From: Flavobacterium pectinovorum
GTDB taxonomy: Bacteria > Bacteroidota > Bacteroidia > Flavobacteriales > Flavobacteriaceae
Reading direction: 5' to 3'
Assembly (NCBI RefSeq): GCF_022802975.1
Contig: NZ_JAFEVZ010000001.1
Location: 186,001-250,000, forward strand
Length of the DNA: 64,000 nucleotides
The notes under the pieces were generated by a model that did no database searches, was not told where the DNA came from, and saw only the letters and a list, made by a program, of their open reading frames with translations. Shown in pieces: positions 54,811 through 63,677 of the stretch (its first letter is position 1; the number at the start of each line of letters is the position of its first letter). The translations under genes and the position numbers were made by a program.

Positions 54811-54997
54811 AACCCGTTAGTTGTAATTATTAAAATCGTCAGTTCGAGTGTTTTTTGTGTAGAGAAACGGAACAAAAAATATATCGAGAACTTTTTTTAA
54901 TGATAATTTTTTGTTCTCGATACAATCCCAATGAAAAATCGGGATCACTCGAACTGACGAAAAATTATCATCAAAAACTAATTGTACCTAATGGGTT
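54811..54997. repeat. Nested palindrome between dsbD and the class-V PLP gene
   Basis: Outer aacccgttag / ctaatgggtt (54811-54820 / 54988-54997, one mismatch), middle perfect 14-nt cgtcagttcgagtg / cactcgaactgacg (54837-54850 / 54946-54959), inner atatcgagaac / gttctcgatac (54880-54890 / 54913-54923) and the hairpin atccc..gggat near 54925-54945. Typical of dispersed flavobacterial palindromes. Confidence 0.75.
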
Positions 54998-55007
54998 AAA
55001 ATAATAA

Positions 55008-56504
55008 ATGAAAATGGAAGTTACTTTAAGAACAACCGAATTAGAACAGCATTTTTCGGAGTTTAGAGGAAATATAATAGGAGTGAACCATACTTTCGAA
55101 TCGGTTTACGGGATACAAAAATTATATTACGCAGACTGGATTGCCAGCGGAAGATTGTACATTCCGATTGAGGATATTATGCTCAATAAAATAGGTCCGA
55201 TGATTGCCAATACACATTCTTTTTCAAGTGAAACGGGTAAAGCATCAACTTATGCGTATCAGTATGCAAGACAGCTGATAAAAAAGCACGTAAACGCTAA
55301 TAAATCAGATGTTTTGGTTACCACCGGAACCGGAATGACAGCTGCTTTGAACAAGTTACAGCGTATCATGGGATTGCGGTCTGCCGATAATATTTACAAT
55401 GTAAAACTGAACTTTGATGATGAAAGACCGGTGGTTTTTATCACGCACATGGAGCATCATTCTAATCAGGTTCCGTGGTACGAAACCATTGCAGATGTAG
55501 TGGTTTTGCCTGCTGGCGAAAACAATCTGGTTGACCCGAAAATACTTTCGGGAGAACTTAAAAAATACAAAAACCGAGCTTTAAAAATTGGTTCTTTTAC
55601 GGCCTGTTCCAACGTTACCGGAATTATTACACCGTATCATGAACTGGCAAAAATCATGCATCAGCACGGAGGTTTGTGTTTTGTAGATTTTGCCGCTTCG
55701 GCTCCTTATGTTAAAATCGACATGCATCCTGAAAATCCCGAAGAGCAGTTGGATGCGATTTTCTTTTCGCCGCACAAATTTTTGGGCGGACCCGGAACCT
55801 GTGGCGTTTTGGTTTTTAATGAAAAATTATACAAAGCTGATTTTCCCGATAATCCGGGCGGAGGAAATGTAAAATGTACGGATCCCTGGGGCGGTTATCA
55901 TTACAGTGATGCGATTGAAGTAAAAGAAGATGGCGGAACTCCTGGTTTTCTTCAGGTGATGCGTGCGGCTTTATGTCTGGAACTTAAAGAGCAAATGGGA
56001 GTAGAGAACATCCAAAACCGAGAGAAAGAGTTGTTGGATTTTTGTTATTCGGAACTTCAAAAAGCAGATGGTTTGTCTATTTTGGGCGATTTAAAAAGTG
56101 AGCGAATTGGCTGTGTTTCTTTTACGATAGAAAATATCCATTACAATTTAATCGTAAGGCTTTTAAATGACCGTTTCGGAATTCAGGTTCGCGGTGGCTG
56201 GTCCTGTGCGAGTACGTATGCACATTATTTGTTTGGCTTTGATGAGGAAAAGTCTAAAATGATGACCAGTGAACTTCTTCAGAAAAACCTGAGTAATAAA
56301 CCGGGCTGGGTTCGCTTATCCCTGCATCCCACAATGGCTACTGAAGAGCTTTTGTTTATTTGTGAAGCGATACAACAAGTAGCTTTTCATTATGAAGAAT
56401 GGCAAAAAGCCTACCTATATAATCCCTCTACTAATGAGTTTGAAAATGTTTTGATAGAAGAAACTATTGAGGAAGAGGTGAAGGAATGGTTTTGCTTAGA
56501 CTAG
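55008..56504 (+). CDS. Class V aminotransferase (cysteine desulfurase-like PLP enzyme)
   Basis: 498 residues (ATG at 55008 or 55014). PLP-site residues: GTGMTAALNKLQ, the Asp in GGLCFVDFAASAPYV and the Schiff-base lysine in FFSPHKFLGGPGTCGVL. The region VRGGWSCASTYAHYLFG has a cysteine where SufS-type cysteine desulfurases carry the active-site loop Cys. It ends with an extension (~460-498) rich in acidic residues. It may take sulfur from cysteine, which would fit the thiol theme of the cluster; an aminotransferase or another lyase activity is possible. Confidence 0.82.
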   Translation: MKMEVTLRTTELEQHFSEFRGNIIGVNHTFESVYGIQKLYYADWIASGRLYIPIEDIMLNKIGPMIANTHSFSSETGKASTYAYQYARQLIKKHVNANKSDVLVTTGTGMTAALNKLQRIMGLRSADNIYNVKLNFDDERPVVFITHMEHHSNQVPWYETIADVVVLPAGENNLVDPKILSGELKKYKNRALKIGSFTACSNVTGIITPYHELAKIMHQHGGLCFVDFAASAPYVKIDMHPENPEEQLDAIFFSPHKFLGGPGTCGVLVFNEKLYKADFPDNPGGGNVKCTDPWGGYHYSDAIEVKEDGGTPGFLQVMRAALCLELKEQMGVENIQNREKELLDFCYSELQKADGLSILGDLKSERIGCVSFTIENIHYNLIVRLLNDRFGIQVRGGWSCASTYAHYLFGFDEEKSKMMTSELLQKNLSNKPGWVRLSLHPTMATEELLFICEAIQQVAFHYEEWQKAYLYNPSTNEFENVLIEETIEEEVKEWFCLD

Positions 56505-56507
56505 TAA

Positions 56508-56686
56508 CCTGAGTTCGATTATTCAAAAAAACACCTTATATTGCTTATCCTGCAAGGTTTTATTAACCTTGTAGGTATCAATACTAATGATAGAATTTCT
56601 ACAAGGTCTCGAAAAAGACCTTGCAGGAATATTAAGCAACATCATTAATTTGTAAATAATTTTGTATTGGATTAATCGAACTCAGG
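56508..56686. repeat. Nested palindrome after the class-V PLP gene
   Basis: Perfect outer 14-nt arms cctgagttcgatta (56508-56521) and taatcgaactcagg (56673-56686). Inner pair ttgcttatcctgcaaggt (56541-56558) and accttgcaggaat..ttaagcaa (56618-56638) with a bulge, and aaggtct / agacctt (56603-56621). Confidence 0.75.
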
Positions 56687-56750
56687 GTAGTAAAAATAAG
56701 CTGTAGATATTTTTTGGATAAAAAAACAGTTGGTGAAATTAAAAATGAGT

Positions 56751-56839
56751 GTCAGGCTGAGTCCGTTCGGCTTTGCTCAGGATAAATTTAGTCGAAGCCC
56801 TTTTGTATTCAAAAGCCTTCGACTCCGCTCAGGATGACA
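56751..56839. repeat. TGAGCGGAGTCGAAGG-type dispersed palindrome
   Basis: gtcaggctgag...gtcgaagcc (56751-56799) is an inverted counterpart of ggccttcgactccgctcaggatgac (56813-56838), enclosing the hairpin tcgaagcccttttg / caaaagccttcga. Related words lie at 52733-52748. Confidence 0.7.
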
Positions 56840-57013
56840 TCAATTCCTTAAGTTATAAATGATGTTTCACTCTCAATTTTTATACTTTTTATAATCAAAT
56901 CAATCTTTTTAATCAATTTCACCCAACGGGTTAAAAAAATGATTTTTTAGGGAATTTGCTTTAGAATTTTAAACATAATTCTCTAAGATTAACTCTCTTT
57001 TGAAAACAGATGC
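56840..57013. other. Intergenic stretch without recognised gene
   Basis: AT-rich; no credible frame, hairpin or promoter seen apart from a ccaacgggtt word shared with 54811. Confidence 0.5.
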
Positions 57014-57093
57014 CCTAGCCCAGACAGGAACGGCATCCTTTGCCTGCTTTCTTTAAGCAGGCAAAGATATAGTGGATGGCTGGAGTAGCTCCT
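57014..57093. repeat. Structured dispersed repeat (CTAGCCC ... TAGCTCC type), copy 2
   Basis: Starts CCTAGCCCAGACAGG and ends GGCTGGAGTAGCTCC, the reverse-orientation counterpart of copy 1 at 5062-5208. The central hairpin (ctttgcctgctt / aagcaggcaaag, 57038-57049 / 57055-57066) is different in sequence. Confidence 0.72.
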
Positions 57094-57100
57094 GAAAATA

Positions 57101-57145
57101 AAAAAGACCTTAGTAGAATTTGTTTACTACTAGGGTCTTTTTGCT
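57101..57145. terminator. Bidirectional terminator at the end of the SusCD operon
   Basis: aaaaagaccttagtag (57101-57116) pairs with ctactagggtcttttt (57127-57142), with A- and T-runs on both sides, between convergent genes. Confidence 0.8.
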
Positions 57146-57181
57146 TGTAATAGTTTGAAACTATTTATTTAGTTTATAATG

Positions 57182-58924
57182 CTATTTCCATGTAAAAGGC
57201 AAATACCAATTGTTAACATTCATTAGTTTAGAACGTACTTCGTCTGCTTTTCCGTTTCCGTCTTTGCTTAATTTTTCATAGACTTTATCAGCTAAAAAGG
57301 CAGGGTCGTTTCGGCGTAAAGAAACACGTACCAGATCTTCCCAGCGGTTTCCTTCATAAGCTAATTCTAATGCAGCTTCATTAATAATATTGTTTTCAAT
57401 AGAAGTTAAACTGTCTCCAACAACTGCAGCTCTTTGAAGTCTGGCACGGCCACGAATACCGGCTCCACGGTGCCAGATTGCTCTGAATGTTGGAAAATCA
57501 CCCATACGTGCATCAAAATCATACGGGAAAGGCAGTTTGGTTTGCTCAATATTTGTAGCATCTCCTGTTGCCTCATTATAACCCGCAGGCATATAGGCAT
57601 TTTTTATTCCGAAATTTAAAATGGCATCAGCAACTCTATGTTTATGATCTCTGTTGGCTGCTTCTGCATAACGCAAATGTAATTTGGCTGCACGGTATAA
57701 AAACCAGTCACCATCTGTTTTAAAAGCATTGCCAGCATTTTCATATTTATAAATGTATTTCATAATTACATTTTCTCCACCTACCACTTTATAAGTAAAT
57801 TTTTGTCCACGTGCATCATAAGGAAAACCATTACTTTGCGTATTACTCTGCCAAAGATCAATGGCGCGTTGAGATGGTTTAGCTAAATATTTTCCGCCTG
57901 TTTTTGAAAAAATTTCTATAAATGGGTTTTTAGGTGCAAAATCACTGTCGAAAGGCAATGACCAAATCCATTCGGTGTTCCATAATACATCTCTGTCTCT
58001 TCCAAAAATGGATCTCCATCCCTGAGTGTTATTATCTACCAATGTTGTAGCATCCTGTTCATAATATCTTAAATAACCAACTGCTAAATCATTATTTGTA
58101 ACAACTTCAGCAAATTTTACTCTGTACATGTCAACATCGTTTCTTGGAGTACCAGTTTCCATTACATTTTTATAATGCATCGCTGCTTCCAGATAGTTTC
58201 CTTTCCAAAGTTGTAAATCACCCAATAAGCATTCTTTATTGATAAAAAACTTCTCGGTATTATAGCCGTCTACTGTTACTAATAAACTGCTGCCTGATTC
58301 GTATATTTTTTTATACTTTAATCCTTCTGTAAACTTTACCAGTTCATCAATAAGTTCATTAAAAGAAAGTCTTGGAAACTTACTAATATTTTTAACGTCT
58401 TCTACGTTTGCGATAGGTTCTGTAATGTAAGGTACGGTTCCGTATTGAATTCCTAATTGTAAATAAATCCAGGAACGGATACAGGCAACATCTGCATAGC
58501 GCTGTTCGTATTGCGATTGGGTAAATTTCTTTTCGGCAACCATAATATCGAAATTTTTCAGGGCATCGTTACAGTTTTGAATAACCAGATAGAAATCTTT
58601 TGGATTTACGTATGGATTTTCGGCAGAAACATTTTGTTCTGAAAGTTCTTTTAGATAGGGATCAGAATTGTTTGTTGTTGTCATCAAATCTGCACGCATT
58701 TCATTAAGGATAACATATTTCTTAGCGAGTCCCATAAATTTGCCATAAATCCCTATGACTGCTGCATCGGCGTCATATACGTTACGATACATTTGCTCTT
58801 CGGCAACTTTGTCCTGAGGTTCTACATCCAGGTATTGCTCACAAGAGTTTAGGCTAAGTAATAGTACTGACATCCATAACAAGGCTTTGGCAGATTTTTT
58901 TGTTTTTGTTCTTATTGTTGTCAT
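57182..58924 (-). CDS. SusD/RagB family surface lipoprotein (second cluster)
   Basis: 580 residues with lipobox LNSC (WMSVLLLSLNSCEQYLDVEP) and SusD architecture (YADVACIRSWIYLQLGIQYG, LHLRYAEAANRDHKHRVADA, EAALELAYEGNRWEDLVRVS). Longer than the SusD at 45522. Encoded 29 bp after its SusC partner. Confidence 0.93.
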   Translation of the reverse strand: MTTIRTKTKKSAKALLWMSVLLLSLNSCEQYLDVEPQDKVAEEQMYRNVYDADAAVIGIYGKFMGLAKKYVILNEMRADLMTTTNNSDPYLKELSEQNVSAENPYVNPKDFYLVIQNCNDALKNFDIMVAEKKFTQSQYEQRYADVACIRSWIYLQLGIQYGTVPYITEPIANVEDVKNISKFPRLSFNELIDELVKFTEGLKYKKIYESGSSLLVTVDGYNTEKFFINKECLLGDLQLWKGNYLEAAMHYKNVMETGTPRNDVDMYRVKFAEVVTNNDLAVGYLRYYEQDATTLVDNNTQGWRSIFGRDRDVLWNTEWIWSLPFDSDFAPKNPFIEIFSKTGGKYLAKPSQRAIDLWQSNTQSNGFPYDARGQKFTYKVVGGENVIMKYIYKYENAGNAFKTDGDWFLYRAAKLHLRYAEAANRDHKHRVADAILNFGIKNAYMPAGYNEATGDATNIEQTKLPFPYDFDARMGDFPTFRAIWHRGAGIRGRARLQRAAVVGDSLTSIENNIINEAALELAYEGNRWEDLVRVSLRRNDPAFLADKVYEKLSKDGNGKADEVRSKLMNVNNWYLPFTWK

Positions 58925-58953
58925 TGGTCTGTTCTCTATATTGTAAAATAATT

Positions 58954-61900
58954 TTAAAATCCTAAGCGTAATCCAAGTTGATAGTTTGTAAACTGAGGAG
59001 TCAGACCTACATCTGCACCCTGACCAAATATAGATGAAGTAGCACTGAATTCAGGATCGTATCCAAGATATTTGGTAAAAGTTACCAAATTGTTGGCAGT
59101 AGCATACAGTTGAATGTATTTGATGTATTTACTATCATTCATTGGAAGATTGTATCCCAGTACCAAGGTTTTCAATCTTAAGTAAGAACCGTCTTCAATC
59201 CATCTGTCTGAGAATTCTGCATTACCCATCGGATCTCCCCAGGTTGCTTTTGGCATATTGGTTTGTTGTCCTTCGGCTCTCCATCGGTTTGCGACTGCAA
59301 TACTTTGATTTTCGTATCCGCTCATTTTTTCAAGATTGTAGCGAACACCATTATAAAGATCATTACCTACAGAGAAATTAAACAAGGCTTGCAGGCTAAA
59401 TCGTTTGTACGTAAAATTAGTACTAAAGCTTCCTATTACATCCGGATTTGGGTTGCCAATAACCATACGGTCTTTATCATCAATAACTTTATCTCCGTTA
59501 GTGTCTGTAAAACGCATGTCTCCACCGCTAAAAGGAACTAAGTTTCCATTTGTTAAACGTCTTGATAATCCTTCAGCATTGGCTTCAGCTGTTGTGCTGT
59601 ACACTCCATTACTATTTAACCCGTAAAATAAGTTGGCATCCTGACCTATTGAAGTTATATAAGTTGCACCTCCAAATTGTGTAAGAATATCACCGCTTGG
59701 TAAACCGTGCACTTTATTTTTATAATGACTAACATTAAATCCAAAGTCGAAAATAAAATCCGGAGTATTAATAACACGTGCATTCAAAGAAAGTTCTGCT
59801 CCAACTGTGCGCATTGCGCCACCGTTAGAAACTACGTAATCAAACCCGCTTTCGGCAGTGATTGTTTCATACGTAATCATGTTGGATGTTTTATTTCTAA
59901 AGTAATCAACAGATAGATTGATTCTTTCTTTAAACATACTTAAATCTATTCCCAAATTCTTTTTTGTAACCGTTTCCCATTGCAAATCAGGATTTCCAAT
60001 ATTGCCTCGAACCAAACCTTGCATTCCAAGTAAATTTTGAGAAACATAATAAGTTTGTGCAGTATAATTACCAATATCATCGTTTCCGCTGGTACCAATA
60101 CCAACTCTAAGCTTAAGATAATCGATAGCTTTTATATCCTTCATAAAGTTTTCAGAAGAAAGCATCCAGCCACCAGAAATTGAAGACATCAATGCATATT
60201 TACTTTTTCCTGTTGAGGCATCATCTCCAAAACGGCTTGAACCATCTACAGCATAACTTGCCGTTAAGAAATATTTATTACGGAAATTATAGTTTCCATT
60301 AGCATAGATATTCAGCCAATGTGATTCGCCTAATGCTCCTCCAACCTGACGCAATAAATTAGAACCTGCACCTACACTTGTAAAATCATCAGTTGAAGAA
60401 TTGTATCCTAAACCTAAATCACTTTCTGTTTTACTGGTTTGAGCCCTGAATCCGAAACGAACATCTACATTGTGGTCGTTAGAAAAGTTTTTAAGGTAAC
60501 TGGCAAAAGTATCGGTATACAGGCCATTGTAAATCTGAACTTCACTTCCTGATTGGTTTTTACCAATAGCAGTAGGTAAAATAAGGTCAGCAACTCCGTA
60601 ATCCGGAAGGAAAAAAGTCTCTCTTTCTTTATTATAATTCAAACCTGCAATTGATGTAATGTTCCAGGCTTTGCTTAAAGCGTAATTGAATTTTAGGTTA
60701 CCAAAAAAGCGGTAGTTGTTATTTTTAGCAAATCCATTGGCCAAAATAGCATTTGGGTTACTTACATTAAAATAGTCTGTATCAGCAAAGTTAGGCGAAA
60801 CTTCTCCGGCGTCACTAACATCGTAATATGTTAAAAAAGGAGATTTTGTCAAGGCTAAATACAACGGACTTGTTTTATAGGCTAAACCTTGGTTCCATTG
60901 ATTTTGCTGGTTATCAATAAAAGAAAGATTAGCATCTACACTTAGTTTTTCTGTAAGTCGCAGAGCAGCATTTAAGCGTACACTATAACGTTTTGAATTT
61001 GTGCCTTTAACAACTCCCTGGCTGTCTAAGTACCCAACAGACAAACCAAACTTTGCAATATCATCACCTCCGCGAACTTTAAGGAAGTAATTTTGATTAT
61101 AACTGGATTTAAAAACCTGATCCTGCCAATTGGTTTGGTTATGATATTTGTAATATCCAACAGAGCCAACCTGATCATTCATGTAAGGCAAATCAGCAAT
61201 TTGTTGTTGGGATAGTCCACGGCTTGATTCTAACTGAGTGATGTGCGTACGGTATGCATCAGCGCCAAGTAATGGTATTTCATCAGGAGTCTGATTAACT
61301 CCTCCATACATTGTGAAGTCAATTTTAGTTGATAACTCGCTCGCTCTGGTTGTTGTAATATTGATTACTCCATTAGCTCCTTTGGTTCCGTATAACGAAG
61401 TACCGTCTTTAATAATGGTTACATCTTCAATATCCTTAACATCAATATTTGTTAAAGGAGAAGAGCTGTTGTTTTGTATGATTCCGGAACCGTAATCTTC
61501 ATCATCATAAATCATTCCGTCTACAACAATTAAAGGGCGGTTGCTTGCATATAATGAGTTGAAACCTCTTAAAGTTAAATAGCTTCCTGCATTTGGTGCA
61601 CCCGAATTTCTGATACTGTTTAATCCGGTTGTTCTGCCCTGAAGAAACCCTGCTACAGATTCTGTTACAGAACTTGACCACTGATCTTTTTTGAAGTTAA
61701 CCACATTGGCAGCATTTGTATTATTATACTGCATGATATCTCCGGATGGTAAATTTGCTATTTGATAGGTAGTAGAGTAGTTGGCCTCATTTAAGAATAT
61801 CTCTAAACCTGATTTTCTGTTTTTGATGGCGTACACTTTGGTTTGAAAATCCTGTGCACTAATAGTTAGTATTGCGCCTAAATTTGGCACCTGAATTTCA

Positions 61901-62136
61901 AAACTACCGTCATCCTTTGTAATGGCTGCCGAAAATCCTTCGACAGCAATGTTGATTCCTGATAAGCCTATATTTGTTTTTGCACTTTTAACAACACCTT
62001 GTACTAAAATTCCCTGTACTTTTTTCTGAGGAGCTGTTGCGGTTGAATCCTGAGCTTCCTGAGCATATAATTGAGATTCAAGGCTACCAGCAAAAAAGAG
62101 GCTTACAAGGCAGGTTAGTTTTATAATTTTTAACAT
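58954..62136 (-). CDS. SusC/RagA TonB-linked outer membrane receptor (second cluster)
   Basis: 1060 residues with a signal peptide (cleaved near YAQ), a carboxypeptidase-like domain (GVVKSAKTNIGLSGINIAVE), a plug domain (VTESVAGFLQGRTTGLNSIR, SYLTLRGFNSLYASNRPLIV, DVTIIKDGTSLYGTKGANGV) and a long barrel ending in GLRLGF. No STN domain is present, so it should not signal to a FecR. Adjacent FAS1 gene upstream (20-bp gap). Confidence 0.94.
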   Translation of the reverse strand: MLKIIKLTCLVSLFFAGSLESQLYAQEAQDSTATAPQKKVQGILVQGVVKSAKTNIGLSGINIAVEGFSAAITKDDGSFEIQVPNLGAILTISAQDFQTKVYAIKNRKSGLEIFLNEANYSTTYQIANLPSGDIMQYNNTNAANVVNFKKDQWSSSVTESVAGFLQGRTTGLNSIRNSGAPNAGSYLTLRGFNSLYASNRPLIVVDGMIYDDEDYGSGIIQNNSSSPLTNIDVKDIEDVTIIKDGTSLYGTKGANGVINITTTRASELSTKIDFTMYGGVNQTPDEIPLLGADAYRTHITQLESSRGLSQQQIADLPYMNDQVGSVGYYKYHNQTNWQDQVFKSSYNQNYFLKVRGGDDIAKFGLSVGYLDSQGVVKGTNSKRYSVRLNAALRLTEKLSVDANLSFIDNQQNQWNQGLAYKTSPLYLALTKSPFLTYYDVSDAGEVSPNFADTDYFNVSNPNAILANGFAKNNNYRFFGNLKFNYALSKAWNITSIAGLNYNKERETFFLPDYGVADLILPTAIGKNQSGSEVQIYNGLYTDTFASYLKNFSNDHNVDVRFGFRAQTSKTESDLGLGYNSSTDDFTSVGAGSNLLRQVGGALGESHWLNIYANGNYNFRNKYFLTASYAVDGSSRFGDDASTGKSKYALMSSISGGWMLSSENFMKDIKAIDYLKLRVGIGTSGNDDIGNYTAQTYYVSQNLLGMQGLVRGNIGNPDLQWETVTKKNLGIDLSMFKERINLSVDYFRNKTSNMITYETITAESGFDYVVSNGGAMRTVGAELSLNARVINTPDFIFDFGFNVSHYKNKVHGLPSGDILTQFGGATYITSIGQDANLFYGLNSNGVYSTTAEANAEGLSRRLTNGNLVPFSGGDMRFTDTNGDKVIDDKDRMVIGNPNPDVIGSFSTNFTYKRFSLQALFNFSVGNDLYNGVRYNLEKMSGYENQSIAVANRWRAEGQQTNMPKATWGDPMGNAEFSDRWIEDGSYLRLKTLVLGYNLPMNDSKYIKYIQLYATANNLVTFTKYLGYDPEFSATSSIFGQGADVGLTPQFTNYQLGLRLGF

Positions 62137-62156
62137 AATTAACTTTTTATAAAATA

Positions 62157-63629
62157 TTAATTTTTAGGGACAGGAACGAATTTTAAATAATCAAGACTAA
62201 GAGTGTTAACGAAATCTGCCGTTGAATTGGCAGCTTGCAGTAATATAAAATTTAAATCACGAGCCTGATCTAATGTAAACTCACCTATATAGATTTCTTT
62301 GTATTCATTAAGTGGTACGTCGATATATCCAAATGATTTAATTAGATCAGCACCAGTTGTTATATCACCTTTTTTTTCAGATTTTCCATAAAGCGACAAA
62401 CTTTGTTTAAAAGCAACAGCCTGCATATCGTTTATAGCACGCCAATATACGTGGTATTTTGTGCTGTATAAATCTTTAGTTGCATAAGATAAAGTAAACA
62501 AAGCAACACCAGGTTTTTGTACCATAATATCTTTGTATAAAAAACCTCCTATAGGGTCTTTTTTATCACGATAAAGTATCCTGTTACGAAGCCCATTATA
62601 AAAACCGGTATTATCCTGCCCTTCGATCATTGTAGGAACCAAACGTTTGGCAATATCAACATTTGCTTTTTTCATGATGTAAACAATTCCGTTGCTCAAT
62701 ACAATTGGCTCGCCAACAATTTGTGTTTTATCTACATCAACTTCAACACCAAATCGTGATATTAATTTAGCAGGCAGTTCCTCTTTTGTATAAGCTTTTG
62801 GAAAAGCCAGGTCTCGTACTGTAAAATATTTAGAATAAATAGCAGTTGAATCAATTGCAGGATCATTTGATGGCTTAATCAAATAGGGTTTCATTTTGGT
62901 TACTTCGGCATCGTAACCTTCATCTTCCATTAAGAAAAGCGTATAAGAATTTTTCTCGTTGTTAAGATTGTAAACATTTTTTAAATACGAATTTGATAAT
63001 GAATCTGCAAGAAATCCAGGAGTAGCAGTAAGTTTTGCATCAGCATCACTTTTGTAAATACTAAAAGCGGTCAGACTTGTTAAATAATTACTCATTGCCG
63101 AAGTACTGGCGTTTGCCTTAACATATTCCCAAATATTTAGTTTTGGGGCAAGTGCTTTATTAATAATATGATAGACGCCATTGGCTGCATAGTGATCTGC
63201 AGTAACTATAGTTGCATCGCCAATTATTGTAGCACCCTTGAATGTTAGATATTTATCACTCAGCATTTTGATTCTGTCTTCTTCTGTATTTCTTACAGAT
63301 GAAAAAGAGGTTAATGCAATATGGTTTTCAACAAATTTCTTTAGCGCTTCAGGGTCATTTAATATTGTTGTGCTTACAGCCTTCAGGGCCTCGTTTGTTG
63401 GTACAAAAACAGTATAGGTTTTAGAAGCAGCTAATATTTTATCATACCCGGTTTGGGTTAATAATTTACCAAATTCAGCGGTTTCTGATGTAGTACTGAT
63501 TGCTTCATTTAGTGTTTGATTTAAATTTGTATCACCATTATTCTCTTTATCATCCCACGGACTGGAGCAAGAAGCCAGTCCTATGGTGAGAAGGATAAAA
63601 AGTAGTTTTTTATATTTTAATAAAGTCAT
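62157..63629 (-). CDS. FAS1 (fasciclin) domain lipoprotein
   Basis: 490 residues with lipobox LASC (KLLFILLTIGLASCSSPWDD). The FAS1 domain has H1 YTVFVPTNEALKAV and H2 AANGVYHIINKALAP (~50-170). A second, weaker FAS1-like unit is plausible (VEVDKTQIVGEPIVLSNGIV). The C-terminal part (~380-490, KFVPVPKN at the end) is beta-rich. FAS1 proteins mediate adhesion or glycan/polymer contacts. In this operon it sits upstream of SusC and SusD. Confidence 0.85.
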   Translation of the reverse strand: MTLLKYKKLLFILLTIGLASCSSPWDDKENNGDTNLNQTLNEAISTTSETAEFGKLLTQTGYDKILAASKTYTVFVPTNEALKAVSTTILNDPEALKKFVENHIALTSFSSVRNTEEDRIKMLSDKYLTFKGATIIGDATIVTADHYAANGVYHIINKALAPKLNIWEYVKANASTSAMSNYLTSLTAFSIYKSDADAKLTATPGFLADSLSNSYLKNVYNLNNEKNSYTLFLMEDEGYDAEVTKMKPYLIKPSNDPAIDSTAIYSKYFTVRDLAFPKAYTKEELPAKLISRFGVEVDVDKTQIVGEPIVLSNGIVYIMKKANVDIAKRLVPTMIEGQDNTGFYNGLRNRILYRDKKDPIGGFLYKDIMVQKPGVALFTLSYATKDLYSTKYHVYWRAINDMQAVAFKQSLSLYGKSEKKGDITTGADLIKSFGYIDVPLNEYKEIYIGEFTLDQARDLNFILLQAANSTADFVNTLSLDYLKFVPVPKN

Positions 63630-63677
63630 TTTTACTTAATTAAGGTTTTGAAATTAGATTTTGGTTTAACTCTTGAA

